Shown here: positions 34,236 through 42,900 of the stretch, in pieces
Layout: each line of letters begins with the position of its first letter
Position numbering within the stretch: position 1 is the first letter of the stretch
NCBI GenBank assembly: GCA_046593355.1
Contig: JBKJNY010000223.1
Coordinates: forward strand, 1-64,000
DNA length: 64,000 nucleotides
Reading direction: 5' to 3'
DNA from: SXOA01 sp046593355
GTDB taxonomy: Bacteria > Planctomycetota > Planctomycetia > Pirellulales > Pirellulaceae
Program-made: the position numbers and the translations under genes
The notes under the pieces: generated by a model
Seen by the model: the letters and a program-made list of their open reading frames with translations, nothing else
Told to the model about the DNA's origin: nothing
Databases searched by the model: none

Positions 34236-35397
34236 CCCCTCCGTTTCCGTTCTCTGCCTTGGCATAATTCTTTTCGCCGCGATCGCCCACGCCCAGCAAT
34301 TATCGCAAAACGGCGCGTCGGCCATTCAAGACCCCGGCCAGCCGTATCGCGCGGATATGTCGAGCGCTGTCAGCTATGCCGCGGACTGCTCGGTGATCGT
34401 CACACCGCCCTACAAGGCGAAGGTGCTCAAAGTCTGGATACCCATTCCACCGACGAACGGTGCTCAGGTCGTTCATGCCAGCGAGTTCTCGACCTTCCCG
34501 CTGGACGTGAAGGCGAAGATCGGGACCGAAAAGACGTACGGCAATCAGTTCGCTTACTTCGAGTTCAAGGATCCGCAGGGGGCGCAGATCATCCGCCACA
34601 AGTTCCAGGTGCTGGCTTATGAGCTTCACTGGAATGTCCTGCCCGAGAAAGTGAAAGCGGTCGAGAAGTGGCCGGCCGGCTTTGACATCTATCGGCGTAG
34701 CGAATCCCAAGCGGTCGTCGTGGATGACCGGTTTCAGAAGTTGCTGAAGCAAATTGCGCCTCACCGGACGAACGGCCACTCGGACTTGTCGCTGGTGATG
34801 AGCTGGGTTGGCGAAAACTTCACCTACGACCATCACGATGCCTCCCTCGCGGCCAACTCCGTGAAGGCCCTGGAAACGTATCGCGGCCATTGCAGCGACT
34901 ACCACGGGTTTTGCGCGGCGATGGGGCGGGCGCTCGGCTATCCCACGCGGGTGACTTACGGCATCAACACGTTCCCCAAAAACTCGCCGTCCCACTGCAA
35001 GCTGGAAGCCTTCCTGCCCCCCTACGGCTGGGTGAGCTTCGACGTTTCCGAAACCCAGAAGCTCATTGCCGCCATCAAGAAGGACGGCAAGCTCTCGGAG
35101 CAGGAGAAGGCCGAGCTCATCACCGCGGCCAGCCAACGACTGACGTCGGGATTCCGCGATAACACCTGGTTTTTGCAGACCGTCGGCACTGACTACGACC
35201 TGGAGCCGCCGGCCAAGAAGCGCGTTCCCCTCGTTCGCACGGCCTACGTCGAAGCTGACGGCGTCGCTCTTCCCGATCCTGACCCCGCCGACCCCCAGAA
35301 ACGCGAATTCGCCTGGATGACGGCGTATGAGTTCCAGACCGAGGGAAAGGTAGTGAATCCGTTTGCGGACTACAGTAGCCTCAAAGCAAATGACTAA
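34150..35397 (+). CDS. Transglutaminase-like protein (secreted)
   Basis: About 415 residues. The catalytic triad of the transglutaminase-like (papain) fold is visible: Cys in YRGHCSDYHGF, His in SHCKLEAFLPPYGW, Asp in SFDVSE. A hydrophobic stretch VLCLGIILFAAIAHA (about 33-47) is probably the signal peptide, which puts the true start inside or after the preceding repeat DNA. The frame begins at ATG 34150, but its first codons (MNGRKKTRKVAK) lie in a repeat arm (34150-34235). A TTG at about 34220 is an alternative. Confidence 0.8.
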   Translation: MNGRKKTRKVAKTDFKSLLRDSLRFSRPFPSVSVLCLGIILFAAIAHAQQLSQNGASAIQDPGQPYRADMSSAVSYAADCSVIVTPPYKAKVLKVWIPIPPTNGAQVVHASEFSTFPLDVKAKIGTEKTYGNQFAYFEFKDPQGAQIIRHKFQVLAYELHWNVLPEKVKAVEKWPAGFDIYRRSESQAVVVDDRFQKLLKQIAPHRTNGHSDLSLVMSWVGENFTYDHHDASLAANSVKALETYRGHCSDYHGFCAAMGRALGYPTRVTYGINTFPKNSPSHCKLEAFLPPYGWVSFDVSETQKLIAAIKKDGKLSEQEKAELITAASQRLTSGFRDNTWFLQTVGTDYDLEPPAKKRVPLVRTAYVEADGVALPDPDPADPQKREFAWMTAYEFQTEGKVVNPFADYSSLKAND

Positions 35398-35400
35398 GCA

Positions 35401-35486
35401 CTAATGTCTAATGTCTAATGACTAATGTAAGAAATATGGCCCTCGAACATTGGTCATTAGACATTAGGATTTAGTCATTCCCCCAT
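35401..35486. repeat. ATTAGTCATTAG-type repeat
   Basis: Tandem AATGTCTAATG units (35403-35427) and ATTAGACATTAGGATTTAG (about 35456-35474), the latter shared with the korA-korB gap (15288-15322). Confidence 0.5.
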
Positions 35487-35516
35487 CAACCAAGTCACCA
35501 CTTCGCAAGAATTCCC

Positions 35517-36623
35517 ATGCCTCCCCTCCGCTTCATCATGCTCGGCGGCTTTCTCGGCGCTGGCAAAACGACCACCATCGCCCGTCTCGCCCGCCACTAC
35601 CAGAAACAGGGGAAGAGAATCGGCATCGTCACCAACGACCAGGCGACCGACCTCGTTGATACCAACAGTCTCCGTTCGCAGGGGTTTCAAGTCGGCGAAG
35701 TCCCCGGTTCCTGCTTCTGCTGCAATTTCAACGCTTTGACGGCGACGGTCGAAAGCTTGAGCGTGGACCAGCGGCCGGACATCGTCATTGCCGAGCCGGT
35801 CGGCAGTTGCACGGACCTGGTCGCCACCGTCGTCCGCCCGCTGCAAAAACAGTATGGCGGCAGCTTTGACGTCGCCCCCTACGGCGTCCTCCTCAAGCCC
35901 GGCCACGGCAGCCGCATTTTGCGGGGCGAGACCAAGGGAGGCTTTTCTCCGCAAGCTGCTTACATTTTCAAGAAGCAACTCGAGGAAGCCGACTTCATCG
36001 TGGTCAATCGCATGGATGAACTATCCGCTGCCGAAGCAGACGAGCTTTCGCGGCTCTTGGGTGAGCAGTTTCCCGGCATCCCCGTGCTGCGGCAGAGTGC
36101 CAAGACGGGCGCGGGCTTTGACGCGCTGGTTGAATTCCTGGAGCAGCGTGGCAGCTTCGGCCGCCGCCTGATGGACCTCGATTACGACGTCTACGCGGAA
36201 GGAGAAGCCGATCTTGGCTGGCTCAACAGCAGCCTCACCGTCACAGCCGAGCGTGAGTTCGACCTCGACATGTTGCTCATGTCCATCATTACGCGGCTGC
36301 GGGATTCCCTGGCGGAGATTGATGCCGAGACCGCCCATCTCAAGGCCATCGGCATGGCGGAAGGGCTATACGGAGTGGCCAACCTCGTCAGCAGCTTCTC
36401 GCCGGCGGAACTTTCGCTGCCGTCGAAGGGGCGCGTCAAGGAAGTCCAACTCGTCGTCAACGCCCGCGTCGCCACCGCGCCCGAAACGCTTACCGAGCAG
36501 GTCACCGCTGCCGTATCCGCCGCCTGCAATGAGGTGAATGCGCGGCCCACCTTCCATCAGACCCAAAGCTTCCGCCCCGGCCGCCCGCAGCCAACGCACA
36601 GGATTTTGGAAGCGGTGGGATAA
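35517..36623 (+). CDS. CobW/G3E family GTPase (metallochaperone)
   Basis: A 368-residue G3E GTPase. Walker A GGFLGAGKTT (10-19), the metal-binding C-F-C-C motif (65-68, SCFCC), and the GTP-specificity VNRMDEL. The C-terminal domain carries DLDMLLMSIITRLRDSL and NARVATAP. It probably delivers a metal (Zn, Co or Ni) to a target; the target is unknown. ATG 35517. Confidence 0.92.
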   Translation: MPPLRFIMLGGFLGAGKTTTIARLARHYQKQGKRIGIVTNDQATDLVDTNSLRSQGFQVGEVPGSCFCCNFNALTATVESLSVDQRPDIVIAEPVGSCTDLVATVVRPLQKQYGGSFDVAPYGVLLKPGHGSRILRGETKGGFSPQAAYIFKKQLEEADFIVVNRMDELSAAEADELSRLLGEQFPGIPVLRQSAKTGAGFDALVEFLEQRGSFGRRLMDLDYDVYAEGEADLGWLNSSLTVTAEREFDLDMLLMSIITRLRDSLAEIDAETAHLKAIGMAEGLYGVANLVSSFSPAELSLPSKGRVKEVQLVVNARVATAPETLTEQVTAAVSAACNEVNARPTFHQTQSFRPGRPQPTHRILEAVG

Positions 36624-36711
36624 TCGCAAATTCGAAATTCGAATGGCGAATGATAAGGCCAATCGCACGTCCTCCATTCGTCATTCGCCATTCGGACTTC
36701 GTCATTTCCCC

Positions 36712-37230
36712 ATGCTTCCTCCTCTCATCCTCCTCGAACGCACCTCTCGCTGGGCCGCCGCTTTCCGCCGGGAAATGCGCAAGGCCGCCCAGCCACGGGG
36801 TCGGGAGTCTTTGGCGTCACGGTCTTTTGCCAACAAAACAAACTTCGACGCCAAAGACTCCCGACCCCTTGGCACCCCGGTGCCGCTCACCCTCCAAGAA
36901 ATCCGCAGCCTGCCGCAGTGCCAAAGGGAGTTGGAAGCATCGCCGAATTCCGTCGTCGCCGTCGAAGTGTTGCCCCATAACCTGGTTGCCGTGGCGAAAG
37001 CCTTGAGCGAGTGGAGCCGCCGTTTCCCCGACGCCCGCTTCATCGCCTTAGCCGCCCGCGGCCTGGAGGCCCACGAGCTGCTGCTGCGGGAAGCCGGCGC
37101 GATCCACGTCATCTTCTCTCCTCGCTCCCTCTCCCCTCTGCTCCGCCTCATCCGCCGCCATCTGGCCCGAGCTCCGCAACCAAAGCTGACGCTTGAAAAT
37201 TACATTTGGGCCAGGCTTCCGTGGGGTTAA
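36712..37230 (+). CDS. Planctomycete protein of unknown function with an in-frame REP insertion
   Basis: About 172 residues. The ends look like a known type of small planctomycete protein: N-terminus LPPLILLERTSRWAAAFRREMRKA and C-terminal half LTLQEIRSLPQCQRELEASP, VAVEVLPHNLVAVAKALSEWSRRFPDARFIALAARG, LLREAGAIHVIFSPRSL. Between them residues about 29-52 are encoded by a full copy of the GGGGTCGGGAGTC repeat (36797-36868) and read RGRESLASRSFANK..FDAKDSRP. The insertion keeps the frame. Start ATG 36712 is in repeat-derived DNA and lacks a clear ribosome-binding site. Confidence 0.7.
   Translation: MLPPLILLERTSRWAAAFRREMRKAAQPRGRESLASRSFANKTNFDAKDSRPLGTPVPLTLQEIRSLPQCQRELEASPNSVVAVEVLPHNLVAVAKALSEWSRRFPDARFIALAARGLEAHELLLREAGAIHVIFSPRSLSPLLRLIRRHLARAPQPKLTLENYIWARLPWG
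36797..36868. repeat. REP-like inverted repeat inside a coding sequence
   Basis: Perfect 22-nt arms (36797-36818 and 36847-36868; core GGGGTCGGGAGTCTTTGGCG), 28-nt spacer. Same family as 6487-6557. Confidence 0.85.
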
Positions 37231-37661
37231 GAAGCGCCCGATGGCGGTATGGCGGTCGCGGATCCACGCCCAACCGCGGCGAAAATTCCCAGAATTTTTC
37301 GGGGAAAGGCTTGCCGGAGGCTTTTTGTAGTGTACAATTGGGACTTGTCGGGCCGGCGAGAAACCGGCGGGGTCTTTGACAAGTGAAACGGATGGGTTTG
37401 CGGAGCGAGGGAAGATGCTGCGCGCGTTTTGAAGGACGGGGTGGTGGAAGGCGATTTGAGATTTGAGACGGGAAGAGGAACCCGCGACGGCTGCTCCCAG
37501 GGGAGGAGGATTTGAGAAGTCGGTGGTGTTGCGAAAAGGAGGGAGTTTCGCAACACATCCCCCCGTTTTTGCCCCGTGCGCGCGTTGCGAAACCTCATGG
37601 GTTTCGCAACAGACAGCGGGAGGATGGAGATTGGAGACGGGTGGAAGGCAGGAGGCAGGAG
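37231..37661. other. Intergenic region with tandem GTTGCGAAA palindromes
   Basis: Nothing coding. Two palindromes: GTGTTGCGAAA / TTTCGCAACAC (37526-37556) and GTTGCGAAACC / GGTTTCGCAAC (37584-37610), 27 nt apart, on the converging side between two genes. A GATTTGAGATTT stretch at about 37452-37473 matches 22045-22066. Confidence 0.75.
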
Positions 37662-38663
37662 TCAGTCAGGCCGGTGCGAGAGCCGCAGCTCTTCGCCGAT
37701 TCTTTCGGCTCGGATGCCGCTGGGAAGGGATTGGGGGGGCGCGGCGGGGGCCGGCTGTTGCACCAGGGTGGCGAGTTGGTCCCATTTTTCCAGGGTCATG
37801 TCTTGCTGGGGCCAGTGGTGGATGGTCCAGATGCGGAGGAAGAGCTCGCGGAGGAGATGGCGGTGAAGGGGAGCGAGGGGGGGGCATTTGATGATGACGG
37901 TGTTGCCGCGCCGCTGAACGTGCGCAGCCAGAAGTGGTTCCAGCTCTGCCGCGAGATAGGCCTGGTTCTCTTCCGCCAGCTTGCTGAGCCGAAGCAGTGC
38001 AGCACGGAGTGCTGGGGCGTATTCCTTTTCGAGGAGTGGCAGCAGCTCGTGGCGGAGGCGGTTGCGGGTGAAGGCGGGGGAGGCGTTGCTGAAGTCTTCG
38101 CGGTAGGGCTGGGGGAGCGTGGCCAGAAAGGCGAGGACCTCGGCGCGGGTGATGGCGAGAAGCGGGCGGACGAGCGCGACGGCGGGCGAGAGTTCCCGGG
38201 CTCGCGGAATGCCGGCCAGGCCGCTGATGCCGGTGCCGCGAAGGATGCGGTGCAGCACCGTCTCGACCTGGTCGTCGGCGGTATGGGCGGTCACGACATA
38301 GCGCGCGCCGACGCGGTGAGCGGTGTCGGTCAGAAAGGAATATCTGGCCGCGCGGGCGGCGGCTTCGATACCGTCGCCTGTGGAATTCGTGGGCGCACCG
38401 CTGCTGCCGACTTCGAGCGGGATGTTCAGGTCGCTGGTTAGTTGCCGCACGAAGGCTTCGTCGGCGTCGGACTCCGCTCCGCGCAAGCGATGGTTGAAAT
38501 GAGCGGCGATGATGCGCCCCTCGCCGAGATTTCTCTTCAGATGCGCCAGGCCGTGAAGCAGTGCCACGCTATCCGCGCCGCCGGAGACTGCGACAAGAGT
38601 CGTCACATCCTGCCAGGTGCCTGGCGGGAAGGCGGCGGCGAGCTTGGGGAGGAAGCCGTTCAC
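37662..38663 (-). CDS. tilS: tRNA(Ile)-lysidine synthetase
   Basis: A 333-residue TilS that converts C34 of tRNA-Ile(CAU) to lysidine. The PP-loop SGGADS is at 27-32, and N-type motif HFNHRLRGAESDADEAFV and the VVTAHTADDQVETVLHRILRGTG helix, with RPLLAITRAEVLAFL, follow. The protein ends soon after the substrate-binding domain (compare E. coli TilS, about 430): the C-terminal domain is short. The start is GTG 38663. Confidence 0.92.
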   Translation of the reverse strand: MNGFLPKLAAAFPPGTWQDVTTLVAVSGGADSVALLHGLAHLKRNLGEGRIIAAHFNHRLRGAESDADEAFVRQLTSDLNIPLEVGSSGAPTNSTGDGIEAAARAARYSFLTDTAHRVGARYVVTAHTADDQVETVLHRILRGTGISGLAGIPRARELSPAVALVRPLLAITRAEVLAFLATLPQPYREDFSNASPAFTRNRLRHELLPLLEKEYAPALRAALLRLSKLAEENQAYLAAELEPLLAAHVQRRGNTVIIKCPPLAPLHRHLLRELFLRIWTIHHWPQQDMTLEKWDQLATLVQQPAPAAPPQSLPSGIRAERIGEELRLSHRPD

Positions 38664-39145
38664 GGAGGATCAGGAAATGGCAGAATAATGGGGGCAGTAT
38701 AATAGGAGGGAGGCAGGAAGATGTTCGGCAGAAAGATGGGGGTAGAAAAATGGAGGATGACAGAGGGGGGAAGGTGAGCCGTCTTCAGCCGTGTCCTCGG
38801 TGTTTTCCGTGTCCCATTCCCTCTTCATCCTGACTGTTTCCTGACTGTTTTCCGTTTTGAGCGCCGCACGGTTGCAGTTGCCGCAAGCTCTGTTACCATA
38901 GAGAGTACCGCGGGGGAGGCAACGTCGCTTGGTTCCGCCATTTTGAGTACACGTTTTAGAAAATAATGAGGTTCGTGCCGGCCGCCTAGAAGAATAGCTC
39001 CGGCAACAGAACGGTTTGACGCACGCTTGATGTCGTAATGTCCGCTGCCGCAAAGTCTTGCGGCCGCGGTCATGTTGGGAACTGGATTTCAGCACGGGAT
39101 TTCCACTGTGGGCACCCCTTTTCAACCCTGGCCGCGGAGGTAGCG
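38664..39145. other. Intergenic region
   Basis: About 480 nt. It holds degenerate GGCAGAAAGATGG-type repeats (about 38670-38760) and a GTGTCCTCGGTGTTTTCCGTG motif common in planctomycete intergenic DNA. No convincing gene. Confidence 0.4.
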
Positions 39146-39397
39146 ATGAATCTCATCCTGCTCATTTGGCGGCTGTTGTTTGGCCGTCCTGGGGACGGCT
39201 CCGCCAGACTCATGCCGATGGCGGTGCGCTCGGACGGCCGGACGCACACCTTCCGCGGCAAGTCCTGGCCGGGAAACTGGTTGGCCGCCTGCGTGGAATG
39301 GCTGAAGCGATTCTTCCGTTGGGATCCGCCGCCTCGCAAGAGGGGCCCGTGGGGTCTGACACCTGGCTGGGCGGATGGCCCGCGCCGGGACGAATAG
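39146..39397 (+). CDS. Hypothetical small protein
   Basis: An 83-residue frame (MNLILLIWRLLFGRPGDGSARL...RFFRWDPPPRKRGPWG). GGAGG lies 5 nt upstream of ATG 39146, the only good ribosome-binding site here. Arg/Trp/Pro-rich; no family. Moderate confidence it is a gene. Confidence 0.5.
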   Translation: MNLILLIWRLLFGRPGDGSARLMPMAVRSDGRTHTFRGKSWPGNWLAACVEWLKRFFRWDPPPRKRGPWGLTPGWADGPRRDE

Positions 39398-39580
39398 CTC
39401 TTTCAGTTTCCAAACGCCTGGCGTGACGAGCGGCCCTTCGAGTAGGAGCCGACGGCGTCATTTCTGTTGCTTGTCAGGAACGCGGCGATTCCCCGCGCGC
39501 CTGCCCCGCTTTCTTCCTCGCGTAACCGGTGCGACCCAGCCGATAAGGACGCCGCCGTGCCTGATGTGCCTGATGTGCCG

Positions 39581-41125
39581 ATGTGGATTTTGATTGTCTG
39601 CCTGGCGATTACCGCGGTTGCCACTTTCGGAGCCATCAAATTTCTCGATAAGCTGCGGAAGCTCGACGCCGAGAATGAGGCGAAACGGATCGTCGGCGAA
39701 GCCGAGCGGCAGGCCGTCACCAATCTCAAGGAGGCGGAGCTTTCCATCAAGGAAAAGGATCTGGCTCAAAAGCAGGAGACGGAAAAACTGCTCAACAAAA
39801 GCCGTGATGAGCTGCGGGAGAAAGAGCGGTCGCTAGACAAGCGGCAGGAAACCGTGGGCCAGCAGACGGACGATCTGCGGAAGCAAGAGAGGATCGTCGA
39901 GAGCACGCAGCGGCGGCTGGCCGAGAAGCTTGAAGAGGCCAAGGGGCGGAACGAAGAGCTGAGCAAGGTGCTGGACCAGCAGCGGCAGACGCTGCAAAAC
40001 ATGAGCGGCCTGACCGTCACGGAAGCGACCAGGCGGCTGATGGAGAAGCTGGAGAACGAGCTCCAGCAGGACATGGGAAATGCCATCGTCAAACACGAGC
40101 GCCGCATGGCCGAGGTGGTCGAGCAGAAGTCGCGGGAGATGCTGCTCATCGCCATCCAGCGATACGCAGCCGCCCAAACGGCGGAGAGCACGACCAGCAC
40201 GGTCGATATCCCCAGCGACGAAATGAAGGGGCGGATCATCGGCCGCGAAGGGCGGAACATCCGGGCCTTTGAAAAAGTGACCGGCGTGGACGTCATCATC
40301 GACGATACGCCAGGCGTCGTCATCGTCAGCGGGTTCGATCCCGTCCGCCGCGAAGTCGCCCGCCAGACCCTTAATAAGCTGATCGCCGACGGCCGCATCC
40401 ACCCCACGCGGATTGAGGAAATCTTTGCGGCCACGTCCAAGGAAATCGAAGCCTTCATCCAGAAAAAGGGGGAAGAAGCCGCCCAGGAAGTGAACGTCCA
40501 CAACGTGCATCCCAAAGTGCTGTACATGCTGGGGCGACTGCACTTCCGCACCAGCTATAGCCAGAATGTGCTACGGCACAGCGTGGAGGTGGCGTTCTTG
40601 ACCGGGCTCCTCGCCGAGATGATCGGCCTGGACGGCGACATAGGCCGGCGGTGCGGCCTGCTGCACGACATTGGCAAGGCAGCCGACCATGAGCTGGAAG
40701 GGGGACATCCGAAAATCGGAGCCGACATCCTCAAGCGGCATAATGAGAAGGCGGAAGTCGTGCATGCAGCCTTCGGCCATCACGACGAAATCGTGACGGA
40801 GTATCCCTATACCATGCTCGTCGCCACGGGAGACGCGTGCAGCGCCTCCCGTCCCGGCGCGCGTCGCGAGTCCTTGGAGCGATACATCAAGCGGATGGAA
40901 GAGCTCGAATCCATCGCCTGCGGCTTCCCCGGCGTGGAGCAGGCCTTCGCCATCCAAGCCGGCCGCGAGCTGCGGGTCATCGCCAGCAGCCGCGACACCG
41001 ACGACGCCAAAGCGGCCAAGATCTGCCGCGACATCGCCAAGGCATTTGAAGAACAGCTCACGTATCCTGGCGAAATCAAGGTGACCGTGGTGCGAGAGTC
41101 GCGATTCATCGAGACGGCGAAGTAA
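39581..41125 (+). CDS. rny: Ribonuclease Y
   Basis: A 514-residue membrane-anchored endoribonuclease starting mRNA decay. N-terminal helix MWILIVCLAITAVATFGAI, long coiled coil (about 25-190), KH domain (MKGRIIGREGRNIRAFEKVTGVD, about 214-236), HD domain with HSVEVAFLTG..LLHDIGKAADHE. C-terminus VTVVRESRFIETAK as in RNase Y. ATG 39581 is preferred over the 39467 start, which adds an unlikely N-terminus. Confidence 0.94.
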   Translation: MWILIVCLAITAVATFGAIKFLDKLRKLDAENEAKRIVGEAERQAVTNLKEAELSIKEKDLAQKQETEKLLNKSRDELREKERSLDKRQETVGQQTDDLRKQERIVESTQRRLAEKLEEAKGRNEELSKVLDQQRQTLQNMSGLTVTEATRRLMEKLENELQQDMGNAIVKHERRMAEVVEQKSREMLLIAIQRYAAAQTAESTTSTVDIPSDEMKGRIIGREGRNIRAFEKVTGVDVIIDDTPGVVIVSGFDPVRREVARQTLNKLIADGRIHPTRIEEIFAATSKEIEAFIQKKGEEAAQEVNVHNVHPKVLYMLGRLHFRTSYSQNVLRHSVEVAFLTGLLAEMIGLDGDIGRRCGLLHDIGKAADHELEGGHPKIGADILKRHNEKAEVVHAAFGHHDEIVTEYPYTMLVATGDACSASRPGARRESLERYIKRMEELESIACGFPGVEQAFAIQAGRELRVIASSRDTDDAKAAKICRDIAKAFEEQLTYPGEIKVTVVRESRFIETAK

Positions 41126-41730
41126 GTCCCGGCGGATGGCGTTGCGAATTGCGAGGACATCTCCGCCTGCCTAGAATTTCACGTCCTGGCAAACTCTAAC
41201 CCCTGGCAAATTTCTGCCGTGGCAAGTTGTGCCGCTTGGTCAAGGAATGGCGGGCGAATCCAGCGCCGGCCGGCGGCGCTTCCGGCAAGGTTTAACCACC
41301 TTCCAGAAGCGGCAATCTTTGCGCAACAGTCGTCGTAAACCACTGTCAGAAAATTGTTTGCGGACGTTCAAGACGGCTAACCAGCAGGGACGATACGAAA
41401 GTTGTCACCGACCGGAGTGAGCGCGCCAGAAAGGCGCATTCACGCCATCGGATGAACCGCAGCGGACTCACCGGACCAACGGATGGCTCGGCCCGCTCTG
41501 GTGTATGACAACCCGACGATGCGGAGCTTTGGCCCACCTCATCCCCGCATCAAGCCTCACCCCACCCATAGCAACCCGCAATGGATTCCGGGCAATTGGA
41601 TTGCCCGGAACCTGTCCAAACGCGAGCGACCAGCCAGACCCCCAGGGAAGGGCGAAGACGTTCGCGTGATCCGGCCGGACCGGGACATGCGCCAGTTCGT
41701 GGTTCCATCGTGTTTAGGAGACGTCGCTCG
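41126..41730. other. Intergenic region upstream of the Cys-rich gene
   Basis: About 600 nt, no gene seen. A GCGCC-agaaa-GGCGC hairpin at 41423-41437 lies about 300 nt before the Cys-rich gene and may be part of a long leader. No riboswitch motif recognised. Confidence 0.4.
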
Positions 41731-42651
41731 ATGAAATGGAACATTTTTGTTGGATCGTTGGTACTCGCGCTAGCCGCTTGTACCCAGAGCTTTGGCTTCG
41801 ACCTGTTGGACCGCATGCTCGGCTCCAGCGGATGCGGCTGCGAAACCAGCTGCTGCGAAGCCAATCGCTGCAAAGTTAAATGCGCGAAGGTCCGCTGCGG
41901 AAACGGCTGCAATGGCTGCTCCAAAGTGGCTCCCTCGTGCGGAGTGGCCGCCCCTTCCTGTGTGAAGGCGGCCCCCACCTGTGCTGCTCCGGCTCCCACG
42001 TGTGCCGCGGCTGCCCCGACCTGCGCGGCTGCACCCACGTGCGCTGCCGCTCCTTCCTGCGGTGTTGATCCTTGCAATAAGGGTTGCAACAACGGCTGCG
42101 GGAAGTCCGGCTGCCGCAAGCCTTGCCTGCTGGACCGCCTCTTCTCCTGCAACAGCTGCAACAAGGGCTGTGGCAAGAGCTGCGGCAACGGCTGCACGAA
42201 GGCCGCTCCGTCCTGCGGAGTTGCCGCTCCGAGCTGCGTGAAGGCTGCTCCCACCTGCGCCGCTGCCGCCCCGACCTGCGCCGCCGCTCCCGCCTGCGGG
42301 ATCGACGCGTGCAACAAGGGTTGCAACAACGGCTGTGGCAAGAGCAAGTGCTGCAAGCCTTGCCTGCTCGACCGCATCTTCTCTTGCAACAGCTGCAACA
42401 AGGGTTGCAACAATGGCTGCACCAAGAGCTGCGGTAACGGCTGTGCGAAGGCCGCTCCGTCCTGCGGAGTTGCCGCTCCGAGCTGCGTGAAGGCTGCTCC
42501 CGCCTGTGGTTGCGACGCGAAGGCTCCGGCCGCCGCTCCTGCCGCTGGTGGCGATATGGCCCCCATGCCGCCGGCCCCGGTGGTTGATCCTTCGGCGTTC
42601 AATGCCAAGAATAGCGGTCGGGTCGTTCGCTCTGCCAGCCTGGTTCGCTAG
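41731..42651 (+). CDS. Exported cysteine-rich repeat protein
   Basis: A 306-residue protein with a signal peptide and 48 Cys (16%). The signal MKWNIFVGSLVLALAACTQSFG ends in LAAC, a plausible lipobox (Cys17). Residues 35-63 are Cys-dense; then near-identical repeats of about 90 and 83 residues run 69-160 and 161-243, with a third partial unit (244-261). Units combine PSCGVAAPSCVKAAPTCAA tracts, C-N-K-G-C-N-N-G-C segments and KPCLLDRLFSC(N)SC. The end is Pro/Ala-rich, then SGRVVRSASLVR. Likely an envelope protein cross-linked by disulfides; a metal-binding role is also possible. TAGGAG lies 10 nt before ATG 41731 and a terminator follows. Not a metallothionein by length or repeat design. Confidence 0.8.
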   Translation: MKWNIFVGSLVLALAACTQSFGFDLLDRMLGSSGCGCETSCCEANRCKVKCAKVRCGNGCNGCSKVAPSCGVAAPSCVKAAPTCAAPAPTCAAAAPTCAAAPTCAAAPSCGVDPCNKGCNNGCGKSGCRKPCLLDRLFSCNSCNKGCGKSCGNGCTKAAPSCGVAAPSCVKAAPTCAAAAPTCAAAPACGIDACNKGCNNGCGKSKCCKPCLLDRIFSCNSCNKGCNNGCTKSCGNGCAKAAPSCGVAAPSCVKAAPACGCDAKAPAAAPAAGGDMAPMPPAPVVDPSAFNAKNSGRVVRSASLVR

Positions 42652-42682
42652 GACAGCAGGAGCTTAAAGGCTACGACAACCC

Positions 42683-42725
42683 GCGGCCTGCCAAGGTGCA
42701 AACTCTGGCAGGCCGCTTTTATTTC
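42683..42725 (+). terminator. Intrinsic terminator of the Cys-rich gene
   Basis: GCGGCCTGCCA (42683-42693) and TGGCAGGCCGC (42706-42716) form a stem, followed by TTTTATTTC. Confidence 0.85.
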
Positions 42726-42900
42726 TTGAGAGTGGCATTTTTCACGGCGCCACAATCTGGGCCCTTGGAGAGTCAACCCGTAAGGCTCTCCCGTGAAAAA
42801 AGTAATGGCTGAATACGGCTTCGACTTCCGCGCTTTTGGGAAGCATGCGACGCGGATCACCGGGTTCACGACTCCCGCTCGCCAAGATTCAAGATGATTG

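Noticed and set aside
41550..42608. A Gln/Pro-rich minus-strand frame
   Set aside because: Its repeats mirror the Cys-rich gene on the other strand; the plus strand has a signal peptide, ribosome-binding site and terminator.
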